Origin: Ditylenchus dipsaci
Taxonomy: Eukaryota > Nematoda > Chromadorea > Rhabditida > Anguinidae
Assembly (NCBI GenBank): GCA_004194705.1
Contig: SADC01001005.1
Coordinates: 248,001 to 312,000, forward strand
DNA length: 64,000 bases
Reading direction: 5' to 3'
The translations under genes were made by a program, and so were the position numbers. Shown here piece by piece: positions 55,201 to 61,944 of the stretch; positions within the stretch are counted from its first letter, which is position 1; the number at the start of each line of letters is the position of its first letter. The notes beneath the pieces were generated by a model that was not told where the DNA came from, did no database searches, and saw only the letters and a program-made list of their open reading frames with translations.

Positions 55201-57959
55201 TGGCTTCCAGTCTTCCCAAGAGTGCCGTTCGTAAGCAGGTGAGGAGAATTCGGATCAGGAACAAATTCCAGTTGTAGAGGCTTGTCGAGTGGAGGATTGC
55301 AGGTGGAGGATTCCAATTTTTAGCAATGATTGAAGGACGCGGTATTCTTTTCGATCGTATCTGCGAATACTTGGAGATTATTATCTTCTTATAGGAAACG
55401 ATCGTGTCAATCGGCAGGGCTTGCATGGATCTGCGACACTCGGAATTGAATCTTTGTCAGTTTGTCGATACCAGCTCCTACATCTTCTGAAGGTCTGCCT
55501 TTCTATTCACGAACCGGTTGAGGTCAGTGATCTGCGATTGTGACATACTAACTGAATAACGTTCTTCCTTCCAGGTCATTCTCCCAGAAGTTTCAGCGGA
55601 GACAAGTGGCGCTGGGTTTTGTTTTTGCTTGTTGTGATCGTCAGTCTTGATAAATAGACTTTTAAGGAGCGGAGAAGTTTGGTGGATTTCATTCGTAACT
55701 TGTGTGGAGAGAAGAGTGTAACGTCCATTCAACGCCGTTTCTTCAACGATTCTCGAGGAATAGATCTGGTTAAGCAGTTAGGTGTTCAAGAGTCTTCCAA
55801 TGTAGATGCTTCAGTTCTCACCAAGTAATAATAATTCTCTTTTTTCGATGGCTCCACTTTTACTCGATCGGGTCATGAGTGCACTGGCTTTCAGACACAT
55901 GTTATTCGCAGGATGCTCTGGGAGTGGAACATCCCACCGTCGGTCGACTTCTGGCAGATTTGAAGAGGATTCAGCGCACACATGATTTCGACTATGAACA
56001 ATATTTGGCAGGAATAGCGGCTCCGAGAAAAAGAAGAATCTATAGAGAGGCTGATGCCAGAATCTTGGGCAAAGTTGAGCGCTATCGACAAACTAACCTG
56101 ATTGAGTACCTTCGGGGACTGGCTCACAATTTCGTGATGGATCAATAGAATTTTTTTCCGTTGTTATGTTATTGTTTCGATTTGCTGTTCTATAAAAAAC
56201 ACCAATAAAATTAGTTACAGCAAGATAAGTGCATCTTGAAAATCACAAAACTCACAAGTCGGACACAGTTGTCCTTAATATATGAGTTGGACACAAAAGG
56301 TCATAGACGTAATTGTTTCTATTATACTAGGCGTACAGTAAGAGCCGGAACAAACGGCCACCGGAACAAATGGCCATTTTTCACATGCCGGGAACAAGTG
56401 TCCCTTTTATACGATCCGGAACAAACGGTCATTTTATATATGCCGGGAACAAACGTCCCTTTTATATAGGCCGGGAACAAACGGCCCCGGGAACAAACGG
56501 CGCCGGGAACAAATGACACGTACCGCCGCATTTGGGCACCCGCATTTGGGCACCCGCATTTGGGCACACCGCATTTGGCCCCCGCATTTGGGCACCCGCA
56601 TTTGGGCACCGCATTTGGCCCCGATTTTAAAATTCTATATTTTTAAATTATAAATTGAAATTTGTCAATTTTTCGGGCCACGGACGTTTGACCTTAAGCC
56701 GCTTCGTTGACACGCATTTGAGCCGCATCCCATACCATGTACCCCAAAGGGTCAACCCTTATCCCGTACCATGTACCCCAAAGGGTCAGCCCTTATCCCG
56801 GACCATGTACCCCCAAAGGGGCTTCCTATTGAATTAGGTTGCCTGCCGAAGGCAGGCAGGTAAAAAATCTAGAAAAGTCAAAATTTTCGATGGAAAGTAT
56901 TCGGACCTGAAATGAATACAAATTTTATTATAAAACAGTAACATATTGATACATTTCAATTTATAATTTCAAAATATGGAACTTTAAAATCGGGGCCCAA
57001 ATGCGGTGCCCAAATGCGGGGCCCAAATGCGGGTGCCCAAATGCGGTGTGCCCAAATGCGGGTGCCCAAATGCGGGTGCCCAAATGCGATGTGCCCAAAT
57101 GCGTAGTAACCGGTAGCTCACCCATGGCGTATATTAGTACTGGATAACGATTGTTCTCCTCTGTAATACCGCGAATTCACTATTTCATATCGTTGACATT
57201 TTCTGTGATAATCTAAGAGGTACAATTTTGGCCCGACAATGTGTGGCACACAGCTTCGTATCTAACAACTTTATAAAAAACCTGACATCTTTTTAGATGC
57301 GACCAAAAATCCGAAAAAAATCCCATTATGGTTATGAGGGCAGTTGAATTCTTGATTGTCACCCTTTGAAGTTTCACGAAAAGAGTACCATTTAGGATGC
57401 AACCTCCAGTTGTGGTCTTGAAACCACGCCATCTCTATCCTTGACAGTTCCAGCTGTTGAGCGCGTTTTAATCGAACCTGATCATTTTCAGCAACAGCCA
57501 GAGCAATACTGCAAATTTTCTACTAATTAACCATGTAAATCGGTGCCAAAAACAGAGTGCTTACGTGAAATGAGTGCCTTCAATGCATTCCGCATAGTAA
57601 CGGTTCTTCTGGCGATACACTCGGCGCAGTTCCTCCACAGCAAACAGAGTGTTTATCTCTTTGTGCTCGTTGCTGTTGCAGCTCAAGGATGCCTTGGACT
57701 GCAAACGGCGTTTTCGTGAGTCTGAGTGAATTTCAAAAGATGGCTACCTTAGAGTAGGCCATTTGAATATCCACCTCACCAAATTCCATATTGTTATAGG
57801 TGGGCTTGATCTCACCAGTCACTGGATCCTACAAGGACGTATGGTGAAGATTTGAACTATTTTTTAAAGGTTTAAGCAGCAAACCATTGGCCTGAGTTGA
57901 GGGTGAAACATGGCATAGCCGTTGTTGTCCAACATAAAGAAGTAAGATTTGCTTCCAAT
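43287..57959 (-). CDS. Voltage-gated calcium channel alpha-2/delta subunit (C-terminal two-thirds)
   Basis: Exons in this window: 57885-57959, 57748-57828, 57565-57721, 57389-57508, 48416-48739, 48257-48366, 47002-47091, 46908-46942, 46805-46858, 45928-46375, 45367-45508, 45139-45316 and 43287-43650. Nearly all phases agree. The protein is an extracellular accessory subunit that traffics calcium channels. Family matches: [20 protein letters not shown] (Cache domain), [90 protein letters not shown], the delta-part cysteines and [13 protein letters not shown]. The N-terminal VWA/MIDAS region lies beyond 58 kb. Corrections are needed near 57721-57748 and in the A run near 46084. The ORF stops after GKCGPVSQG without the usual C-terminal anchor, so a last exon is probably missed; GTAAGT at 43272 could be its donor. 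The intron 48740-57388 holds H2A and a nest of transposons. Confidence 0.88.
44590..44837. repeat. TACCGTATTT MITE in an alpha-2/delta intron
   Basis: TACCGTATATTCTCTATAAA at the left and TTTAATAGAGAAAATACGGTA (last 20) at the right. Inner arms of CCCCCAC/GCGGGGG surround a centre shared with 786-1035 and 6399-7767. It lies in the intron between the exons 45139-45316 and 43287-43650. Confidence 0.75.
47281..47668. repeat. Hairpin related to 33706-34485
   Basis: TTTTGAGTCAAAAGTTCTGA at the left mirrors TCAGAACTTTTGACTTAAAA at the right. The inner arms share GTTGTAGCGCA(G/A)(T/C)TCAAGAG, GATCTGGCCTTTTGGAA and AATGACCAAAATCC with the 33.7-kb hairpin. The centre is near 47478. It lies in an alpha-2/delta intron. 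Confidence 0.75.
48081..48240. repeat. mariner-type MITE
   Basis: 160 bp with inverted ends CAGTCGAGTCGCGATATAAC and GTTATATCGAGACTCGACTG, flanked by TA on both sides (48079-48080 and 48241-48242), as for Tc1/mariner-derived elements. Internal units GATATAACGCGACCC occur three times. Relatives may be at 43870-43930 and 59916-59990, where (GA/AC)TTTGACTGT ends are seen. Confidence 0.7.
49065..49240. repeat. Dispersed repeat, inverted copy of 29480-29640
   Basis: TTGAGCAATCGATTGCAAGT, GGAAACCAGCCAAAATGATG and AGATTTATTCAGCCTCAACC mirror the segment at 29.5 kb. It is directly followed by the hairpin 49240-49502. Confidence 0.55.
49240..49502. repeat. Hairpin MITE
   Basis: TTGGCCCTATATGAGAATAG and TTGCCTTGGTCCCCCCTGTT at the left mirror AACAGGTGGGACCAAGGCAA and CTCATATAGGGCCC at the right. 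The loop is about 120 bp. It lies in the large alpha-2/delta intron. Confidence 0.75.
49648..49825. repeat. Hairpin MITE, copy 2
   Basis: TTCGGTATTATTTTTGGGAC and CGCAATTTCAATTTACAT at the left mirror ATGTAAATTAAATTTGCG and CAGTTACAGGATACTACCGAA at the right (last 20). Same family as 26778-26945. Confidence 0.65.
49985..50065 (-). repeat. SINE-like repeat, 5' part, copy 3
   Basis: Read on the minus strand: GGGGGGCTTTATATACGCAT, CGCCCTAGGTCACAGGTTCG, ACTACCACTGGGTGCAAGCC. This is the clearest 5' end of the family, with an intact GGTTCGACTAC B-box-like motif. The tail differs from copies 1 and 2. Confidence 0.55.
50297..50680 (+). CDS. Histone H2A
   Basis: Intronless, 127 codons. It encodes the core nucleosome protein H2[80 protein letters not shown] and [15 protein letters not shown]. 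The acidic-patch residues (E of LEYL, E of AELL, E of LELAGN, and DEE) are all kept. The tail ends TNESSMD, with no SQ motif, so it is not H2A.X-like. The N-terminus ([20 protein letters not shown]) lacks the usual SGRGK start, so it may be a divergent or variant copy. It is nested, on the opposite strand, inside the intron 48740-57388 of alpha-2/delta. The reading frame is undisturbed, and the stem-loop downstream fits replication-dependent expression. Confidence 0.95.
   Translation: MVGKKAMKEAAGGNHVSVSSRAGLQFPAGRLRRLLKKGNYADRVGAGASIYMAAVLEYLCAELLELAGNAARDNKKARINPRHLQLAVRNDEELNKLLAHVTIAAGGVLPNINSVLLPKKTNESSMD
50722..50737 (+). promoter_or_regulatory. Histone mRNA 3' stem-loop
   Basis: AGTCCTTCTAAGGACT: a 6-bp stem with the tetraloop TCTA, 42 nt after the H2A stop, preceded by CCAAC. 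It matches the canonical metazoan histone 3' element (6-bp stem, UYUM loop) bound by SLBP and used for non-polyadenylated end formation. Confidence 0.9.
51539..51810. mobile_element. Small element with GGAAAGTTTTCC units
   Basis: The ends are AGGGTGTGAAACTGTCCGG and CCGTTTCACAACCCTA. GGAAAGTTTTCC palindromic units are near the left end and repeated at the right. The flanks TCTAAAAAT (51530-51538) and TCTAAAAAC (51811-51819) form a 9-bp duplication with one mismatch. The AGGGT(T)G ends recall the element 6478-7576. Confidence 0.65.
51841..53574. mobile_element. MULE with AATGGC/CCGCGG arrays, innermost nest level
   Basis: The ends are GAGGTAGGATGAAATGGCTA and TAGCCATTTTATCCTACCTC. Inverted arrays of a 33-bp unit (containing AAAATGGCTAATTTTGCC and ATTTTGACCGCGGC) lie at 51853-52030 and 53393-53560. 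The duplication ATAATTTTG is exact at 51832-51840 and 53575-53583. Inside is a FLYWCH-domain relic on the minus strand. Confidence 0.88.
52464..53318 (-). pseudogene. FLYWCH-domain N-terminal fragment of a MULE transposase
   Basis: The 5' exon encodes an acidic leader ([19 protein letters not shown]), then a FLYWCH-like finger: [27 protein letters not shown] and [10 protein letters not shown]. The next exon is a basic linker ([16 protein letters not shown]..., [18 protein letters not shown]) running to [12 protein letters not shown] at a donor-like site near 52508. MULE proteins continue there into the catalytic domain, which is absent; the sequence runs straight into AT-rich DNA and the array. 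Frame changes are needed within it. It is a relic, or a DNA-binding-only derivative. Confidence 0.65.
54687..56148 (+). pseudogene. FLYWCH/MULE transposase, degenerate centre
   Basis: Starts [20 protein letters not shown], 10 nt after a TTTCAG. The FLYWCH-type finger follows ([27 protein letters not shown] then CKARLHT, and [10 protein letters not shown]), then the linker [20 protein letters not shown] and [13 protein letters not shown]. The middle (55260-55870) has only short frames ([20 protein letters not shown]); I cannot find the two catalytic Asp motifs. The C-terminal part is good: [20 protein letters not shown], then [16 protein letters not shown], the usual MULE C-terminal motif, with the stop at 56146-56148. 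It belongs to the element 50999-56525. Confidence 0.7.
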
Positions 57960-58209
57960 CTAGGAACGACTTTTTTTGAAAAAATTGTTAAAAGAATAAT
58001 TTGGCAGGGCAAAACAATTTTAGCCGCTTTTTTGCAGCTAATAGGCTTTTGTTTCCATCTAAAAAAACTTTATTTTGCAGCTAATTGCCTTTGCAGCCAA
58101 AAGGCTTTTTTTTCGGCTAGGGGAAGATTGGCAAAAACGGAAATTGTCAAAAACGAAAATTGCCAAAAACGAAAATTGCCAAAACGAAAATTGCCATGAC
58201 AAATAAAAG

Positions 58210-58645
58210 CTTAGTTACATAGCTTTGACAATTAGATAATTCAAAAAGCGCCTATTTAAATAATCAGATACTTCAAAAAGATGATATTACGCCAATTAAG
58301 ATAGTTCGCCAATCGCTTTTTTCGTTTATAATACGTTTTGACAATCGGATGATTTACCGAAAACTACTTCGACAATCACTAACTTTGCCACATAGTTTTC
58401 TGTACATAATTTCTGCCACATAGTTTTCGGCAACGTCTGCGCACTGTATTGTCGAAATATGTGCTATGGTGAAATGTAAATTAGCTAAATATGCTGAATA
58501 TGAATCATCTGATTGTCAAAACGTATTATAAACGAAAAAAGCGATTGGCGAACTATCTTAATTGGCGTAATATCATCTTTTGAAGTATCTGATTATTCAA
58601 ATAGGCGATTTTTGAATTATCTAATTGTCAAAGCTATGTAAAGCC
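58210..58645. repeat. Long palindrome within the 58.1-kb element
   Basis: TTAGTTACATAGCTTTGACA and ATTACGCCAATTAAGATAGT at the left mirror ACTATCTTAATTGGCGTAAT and TGTCAAAGCTATGTAA at the right. The asymmetric centre is near 58430. Probably the inner arms of the host element. Confidence 0.7.
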
Positions 58646-58971
58646 AATACGAACATATACCACTCAGTTCCACATAACGTACCCTTCATTTATCCATTGG
58701 TTTGGTTTTGGCTAAAGGAAAATGACTAAAGTGACACTCAAATATGGGAAACGGTGAATTCATCTGCACCGAATTCATCTGCACCGAATTCATCTGCAAA
58801 CGAATTCATCTGCAGACGAATTCATCTGCATCGAATTCATCTGCATTTTGGCATTCTGTCGCCATACGGGTTAACTCTGAAATTTTCATAAAAATGGAGG
58901 GGTTACAGAAAAATACTGTGTACTCCAAAAGTTCGTCCCCACCTCGGCTCGGCACTTTTTTTAACCTACCT

Positions 58972-59178
58972 TATTTCCTCTAATAGGCCCACCGGTGTTT
59001 TTATTAGATTCATTTTAAGATTTTTGTGAGGTCGACCAAAATTCAAAAAATGGAATCGGTAGAGCTCGTGGGAACTAAGAAAACGCACTAAACAGCTTTG
59101 CAAAATATTCACTGTGCCCGAGATTACAGATCAGCAAAGTTGGGGAGGGGGGTGGGTTTATTAGAGGAAATACGATAA
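58972..59178. repeat. TACCGTATTT MITE, degenerate
   Basis: TACCTTATTTCCTCTAATAG at the left and TTTATTAGAGGAAATACGAT at the right, with a short CCCACC/GGTGGG inner stem. Confidence 0.6.
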
Positions 59179-59216
59179 TCTTTATAAACTTACTTCATAA
59201 ACCTAGTCTGCGTGGC

Positions 59217-59432
59217 ACCCGGACATTGTCCATTTTTAATGGACAATGTCGCACGGGAGAAGTTTTGTTAACCCACTTTTCGACTACAAACCAAGCTGAT
59301 TTTTTCATAATTAGTAAAAGTAGCCGAGAATAACTGATCCTGAAAAAAATCAGCTCGATGAGTAATCGAAAAGTGGGTCAACAAAACTTTTCTCCGGGTG
59401 ACATTGTCCATTTAAAATGGACAATGTCGGGC
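59217..59432. repeat. Hairpin MITE with ATTGTCCATT ends
   Basis: CACCCGGACATTGTCCATTT at the left and TAAAATGGACAATGTCGGGCG at the right (last 20), each itself palindromic. The inner stem is TTTTGTTAACCCACTTTTCG/CGAAAAGTGGGTCAACAAAA. Confidence 0.75.
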
Positions 59433-59533
59433 GCCGTCTACCTACCGAATTTGTTTTATTAGAAGCCTGCTATGTACAATAACAATCAACAAAAGAAATG
59501 TATGTAAGATGTAATTGTGAAGCAAAGAGTACA

Positions 59534-59683
59534 TTACGTAAATGACAATTTCCCAGCTAATATTTCTTCGGCCATTCTTTTGCGAAAAGCATCCGTTTCT
59601 TTAGCTTCGAATTCCATCGAGTCTTTTCGAGATGCCCGCTCTGCGAAGACGCACGTAAATACACCGCAGTCGTCACTGTTGAG
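59534..59683 (-). pseudogene. C-terminal exon of a Ulp1/C48 SUMO protease
   Basis: After the acceptor TTTCGACAG at 59684-59692, the exon reads QLNSDDCGVFTCVFAERASR and ends DAFRKRMAEEILAGKLSFT before a stop. Q-x-N-x-x-DCG-x-F is the catalytic Gln/Cys signature of C48 peptidases (Ulp1/SENP), and RKRM...I the usual terminal helix. The catalytic His and Asp exons are not found, so it is a captured fragment. The N-terminal extension of the long ORF here is array translation. Confidence 0.65.
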
Positions 59684-60076
59684 CTGTCGAAACGGTATAA
59701 AGTGGAAAATATAAAGTGGAAAAACTTTTGTCAAAAGGCTAGTTATGCCAAGATAAGACAAAAAAGTTGCAAAATATATGCAGAGGAAAACAGATGCAAG
59801 ATGACTGTTTAGGTTAAAGAACTTTTGAAAAAGGTTTAAAGAGAATTCCATAGTGCAGATGAATTCGGTGCAGATGAATTCGGTGCAGATGAATTCACCT
59901 AATGCCCTCAAATATAGTGACACTCCAGTATAGTGATACTCCAAGGCCGGTCCCAAGGGGTGTCGCTATACCGAGGTTTGACTGTGTACACTTTTCACAC
60001 ATAACACTTTTTTCTTTCGTTTATTGCACTAAAAGCAAATGTCGTTTTGGCAATTTTCGGTTTGGCAATTTTCGTT

Positions 60077-60799
60077 TGGCTCAAATTGTTTTACCCGTCA
60101 AATTACTGATTTACCCCGTCAAATTTTTTTTACTCCGTCAAATTTGAATTTTGAGCAAAATACTCATTTACCCCGTCAAATTTGAATTTTCGGTGAGATA
60201 CTGCAGTAAATTTTGTGGGAATTCGAATTTTATTGTCAAAAATGACTTGGATCGCTCAAAATCCTACCCCAGAGTGGCCAGAAGCCCCTGAAAGTTGGTT
60301 TTTTGGGGTTTACTAAAGGGGGGGTAAACTTTTTGCAAAAAATCGATTGAGCGGATCAGATTCCGGGTCCGATGGGCTTAATCGTTCAGAATTCCACCCT
60401 TTACCATTATCAACCTTCTTAAATCACCCTAAACCATCCCAAACTGCTCCAGACCAGTGTCTAACTACCCTAAATCAGTGCTTGGGGTGGTTTAAGATGG
60501 TTAAGAATGGTTAAGGGTGGAATTCTGAGCGATTAAGCCCATCGGACCCGAAATCTGATCCGCTCAATCGAGTTTTCGCAAAAAGTTAACTCCCTCTATA
60601 GTAAACCCCCAAAAACCAACTTTCAGGGGCTTCTGGCCACTCTGGGCTGGATTTTGCGCGATCCAAGTCATTTTTGACTATAAAATTCGGATTCCCGCAA
60701 AATTTACTGCAGTATTTCACCGAAAATTTAAATTTGACGGGGTAAAAAAATAATTTGACGGGTAAATCAGTAATTTGACGGGTGAAATTAGTTACAGCC
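60077..60799. mobile_element. Fold-back MULE-type element, core A, third copy
   Basis: The ends are TGGCTCAAATTGTTTTACCC and GGTGAAATTAGTTACAGCC. Arrays of (TTT)ACCCCGTCAAATTTGAATT-like units lie at 60088-60190 and inverted at 60725-60785. The core A arms and GATTGAGCGGATCAGATTCC follow, with a longer loop containing CCTAAACCATCCCAAACTG. The duplication ATTTTCGTT is exact at 60068-60076 and 60800-60808, but that string is also part of the host array unit. Confidence 0.8.
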
Positions 60800-60853
60800 A
60801 TTTTCGTTTTGGCAATTTTCGTTTTGGCGATTCTCGTTTTGGCAATTTTCGTT

Positions 60854-61244
60854 GGCTGTAAGTACTTTCACCCGCCAAATTATTCATTTACCCCGCCAAA
60901 TCGTAAAAATGAGTATTTCTCGGTGTTTTTAAGTCGTAAAATTTTTTTTTTGATCATCATGTAGCCCTGAATCTCTTGTTTCTGATAAGCTATCAACTGA
61001 CTCCTTGTTGTTAAAACAAATTGAGAAATACTCATTTTTTGAAAGAGGAGTTGTTTCATAAAAACGGGTATTTCTCAAATTTTCTCAACAACAAGGAGTC
61101 AGCTGATAGCTTATCAGAAACTAGAGATTTAGGGCTACATGATGATCAAAAGAAAAAAAATTACGACATAAAACATCGAGAAATACTCATTTTTACGATT
61201 TGGGGGATAAATGAATAATTTGGCGGGGTAAAACAATTTTGGCC
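60854..61244. mobile_element. Palindromic element with CCCCGCCAAAT units
   Basis: The ends are GGCTGTAAGTACTTTCACCC and GGGGTAAAACAATTTTGGCC. CCGCCAAATTATTCATTTAC units at the left are mirrored at the right, and arms of about 150 bp (GAGTATTTCTCG, ATGTAGCCCTGAATCTCT, GCTATCAACTGACTCC) lie inside. The duplication ATTTTCGTT is at 60845-60853 and 61245-61253. The ends resemble those of 60077-60799, and the target is the same. Confidence 0.75.
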
Positions 61245-61357
61245 ATTTTCGTTTTGGCAATTCTCGTTTTGGCAATTTTCGTTAGGAAATTCTCGTTTTG
61301 CGAAATCCTACGTTTGCTAATTTTCGTTTTTGGCAATCTTCCCTAGCCCTTTTTTCG

Positions 61358-61944
61358 TAAGTAAATTTTCATTAAAAAAATTAGATGTAAAAAAATAAAC
61401 TGCAAAAAATCATTTAACTACAAAAAAACTTTATGCGTTCTCACTAGAACTCGAACACTCTAACATTTTCATCAATTCAATTTTTTTGTGAATTTAAAAG
61501 AGAAGTTATGTGATTTTGCAGTTTCATCGAGGCCACCTCGACCCCTCAGAAAATTGGAAATTAAGTGATTAGGCTCAAATGAAAGCCTATGATGTGCTGA
61601 GTATGATAAACCAAATTCGACCAATTTTTCTCACTAATTCGCCGAGCTGTGGCCTCCCAAAGTTTGTTACTCAGAAAAAACAGTACATTTTATATTTTAT
61701 TCGACGCAAAAAACGGTACCTCTTTCTAATGAGTACAAAAACTCCATAGTCTGTAATAAATTTTGGCGTAAAAGTGTGTTTTTTTCAAGAAATCAGCATT
61801 TTTCGAACACCAATTTTCGGCGAAAAAACCGCCATAAAAATCGGAAATCGGCGTGTACCCTCCTAAATTTTAGTGCATTCAAAAAGCTTTTCATGAGGCA
61901 CTTTTCTGGAGAAAAAACCCCGAAAAAAATAAGGGAGGTGAGAC
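61358..61944. other. Gene-free stretch
   Basis: AT-rich with no recognisable gene, array or inverted repeat. The 67-codon plus ORF at 61776 has no motif. Confidence 0.45.

Larger units (their letters stand above)
50999..56525. mobile_element. MULE with GTTTGTTCCCGG arrays, second nest level
   Basis: The ends are GGACACGGACATTTGTTCCC and GGGAACAAATGACACGTACC. Inverted arrays of GTTTGTTCCCGG, with a period of about 14-35 bp, lie at 51010-51185 and 56345-56515. The flanks CCGCATTTC (50990-50998) and CCGCATTTG (56526-56534) are a one-mismatch 9-bp duplication, but they also equal the host array unit, so the evidence is weaker. It carries the transposase relic 54687-56148 and is itself interrupted by 51235-54593. 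Confidence 0.78.
50968..57110. mobile_element. Outermost fold-back element of the nest, core B
   Basis: The ends are CGTTACCACGCATTTGGG and CCCAAATGCGTAGTAAC. The arrays have the 14-bp unit CGCATTTGGGCACC. The right array is at 56985-57105. The left array is split into 50973-50998 and 56526-56630 by the element 50999-56525. The centre (56740-56900) is core B, inverted relative to 5059-5777 (CCTGCCTTCGGCAGGC and the GGTACATGGTCCGGGATAAG motif). The flanks TGGTAGCTC (50959-50967) and CGGTAGCTC (57111-57119) form a 9-bp duplication with one mismatch. The whole element lies in one alpha-2/delta intron, just 3' of H2A. Confidence 0.8.
58746..59906. mobile_element. Element with GAATTCATCTGCACC arrays carrying a Ulp1 fragment
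   Basis: The ends are GGGAAACGGTGAATTCATCT and AGATGAATTCACCTAATGCC, with 15-bp arrays of GAATTCATCTGCACC at 58755-58845 and inverted at 59853-59898. The duplication CTCAAATAT is exact at 58737-58745 and 59907-59915. It contains a TACCGTATTT-type MITE (58972-59178), a hairpin (59217-59432) and a minus-strand Ulp1-like exon. No transposase was seen. Confidence 0.85.
58116..61348. mobile_element. Host element with AAAACGAAAATTGCC arrays
   Basis: The ends are GCTAGGGGAAGATTGGCAAA and GGCAATCTTCCCTAGCC. The 15-bp arrays of AAAACGAAAATTGCC lie at 58132-58197 and, inverted, at 61245-61340, with further units at 60045-60080 and 60800-60853. The flanks TTTTTTTCG (58107-58115) and CTTTTTTCG (61349-61357) form a 9-bp duplication with one mismatch. 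Three further elements (58746-59906, 60077-60799 and 60854-61244) are inserted in it. It lies about 150 bp upstream, in gene direction, of the alpha-2/delta exon 57885-57959. Confidence 0.75.
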
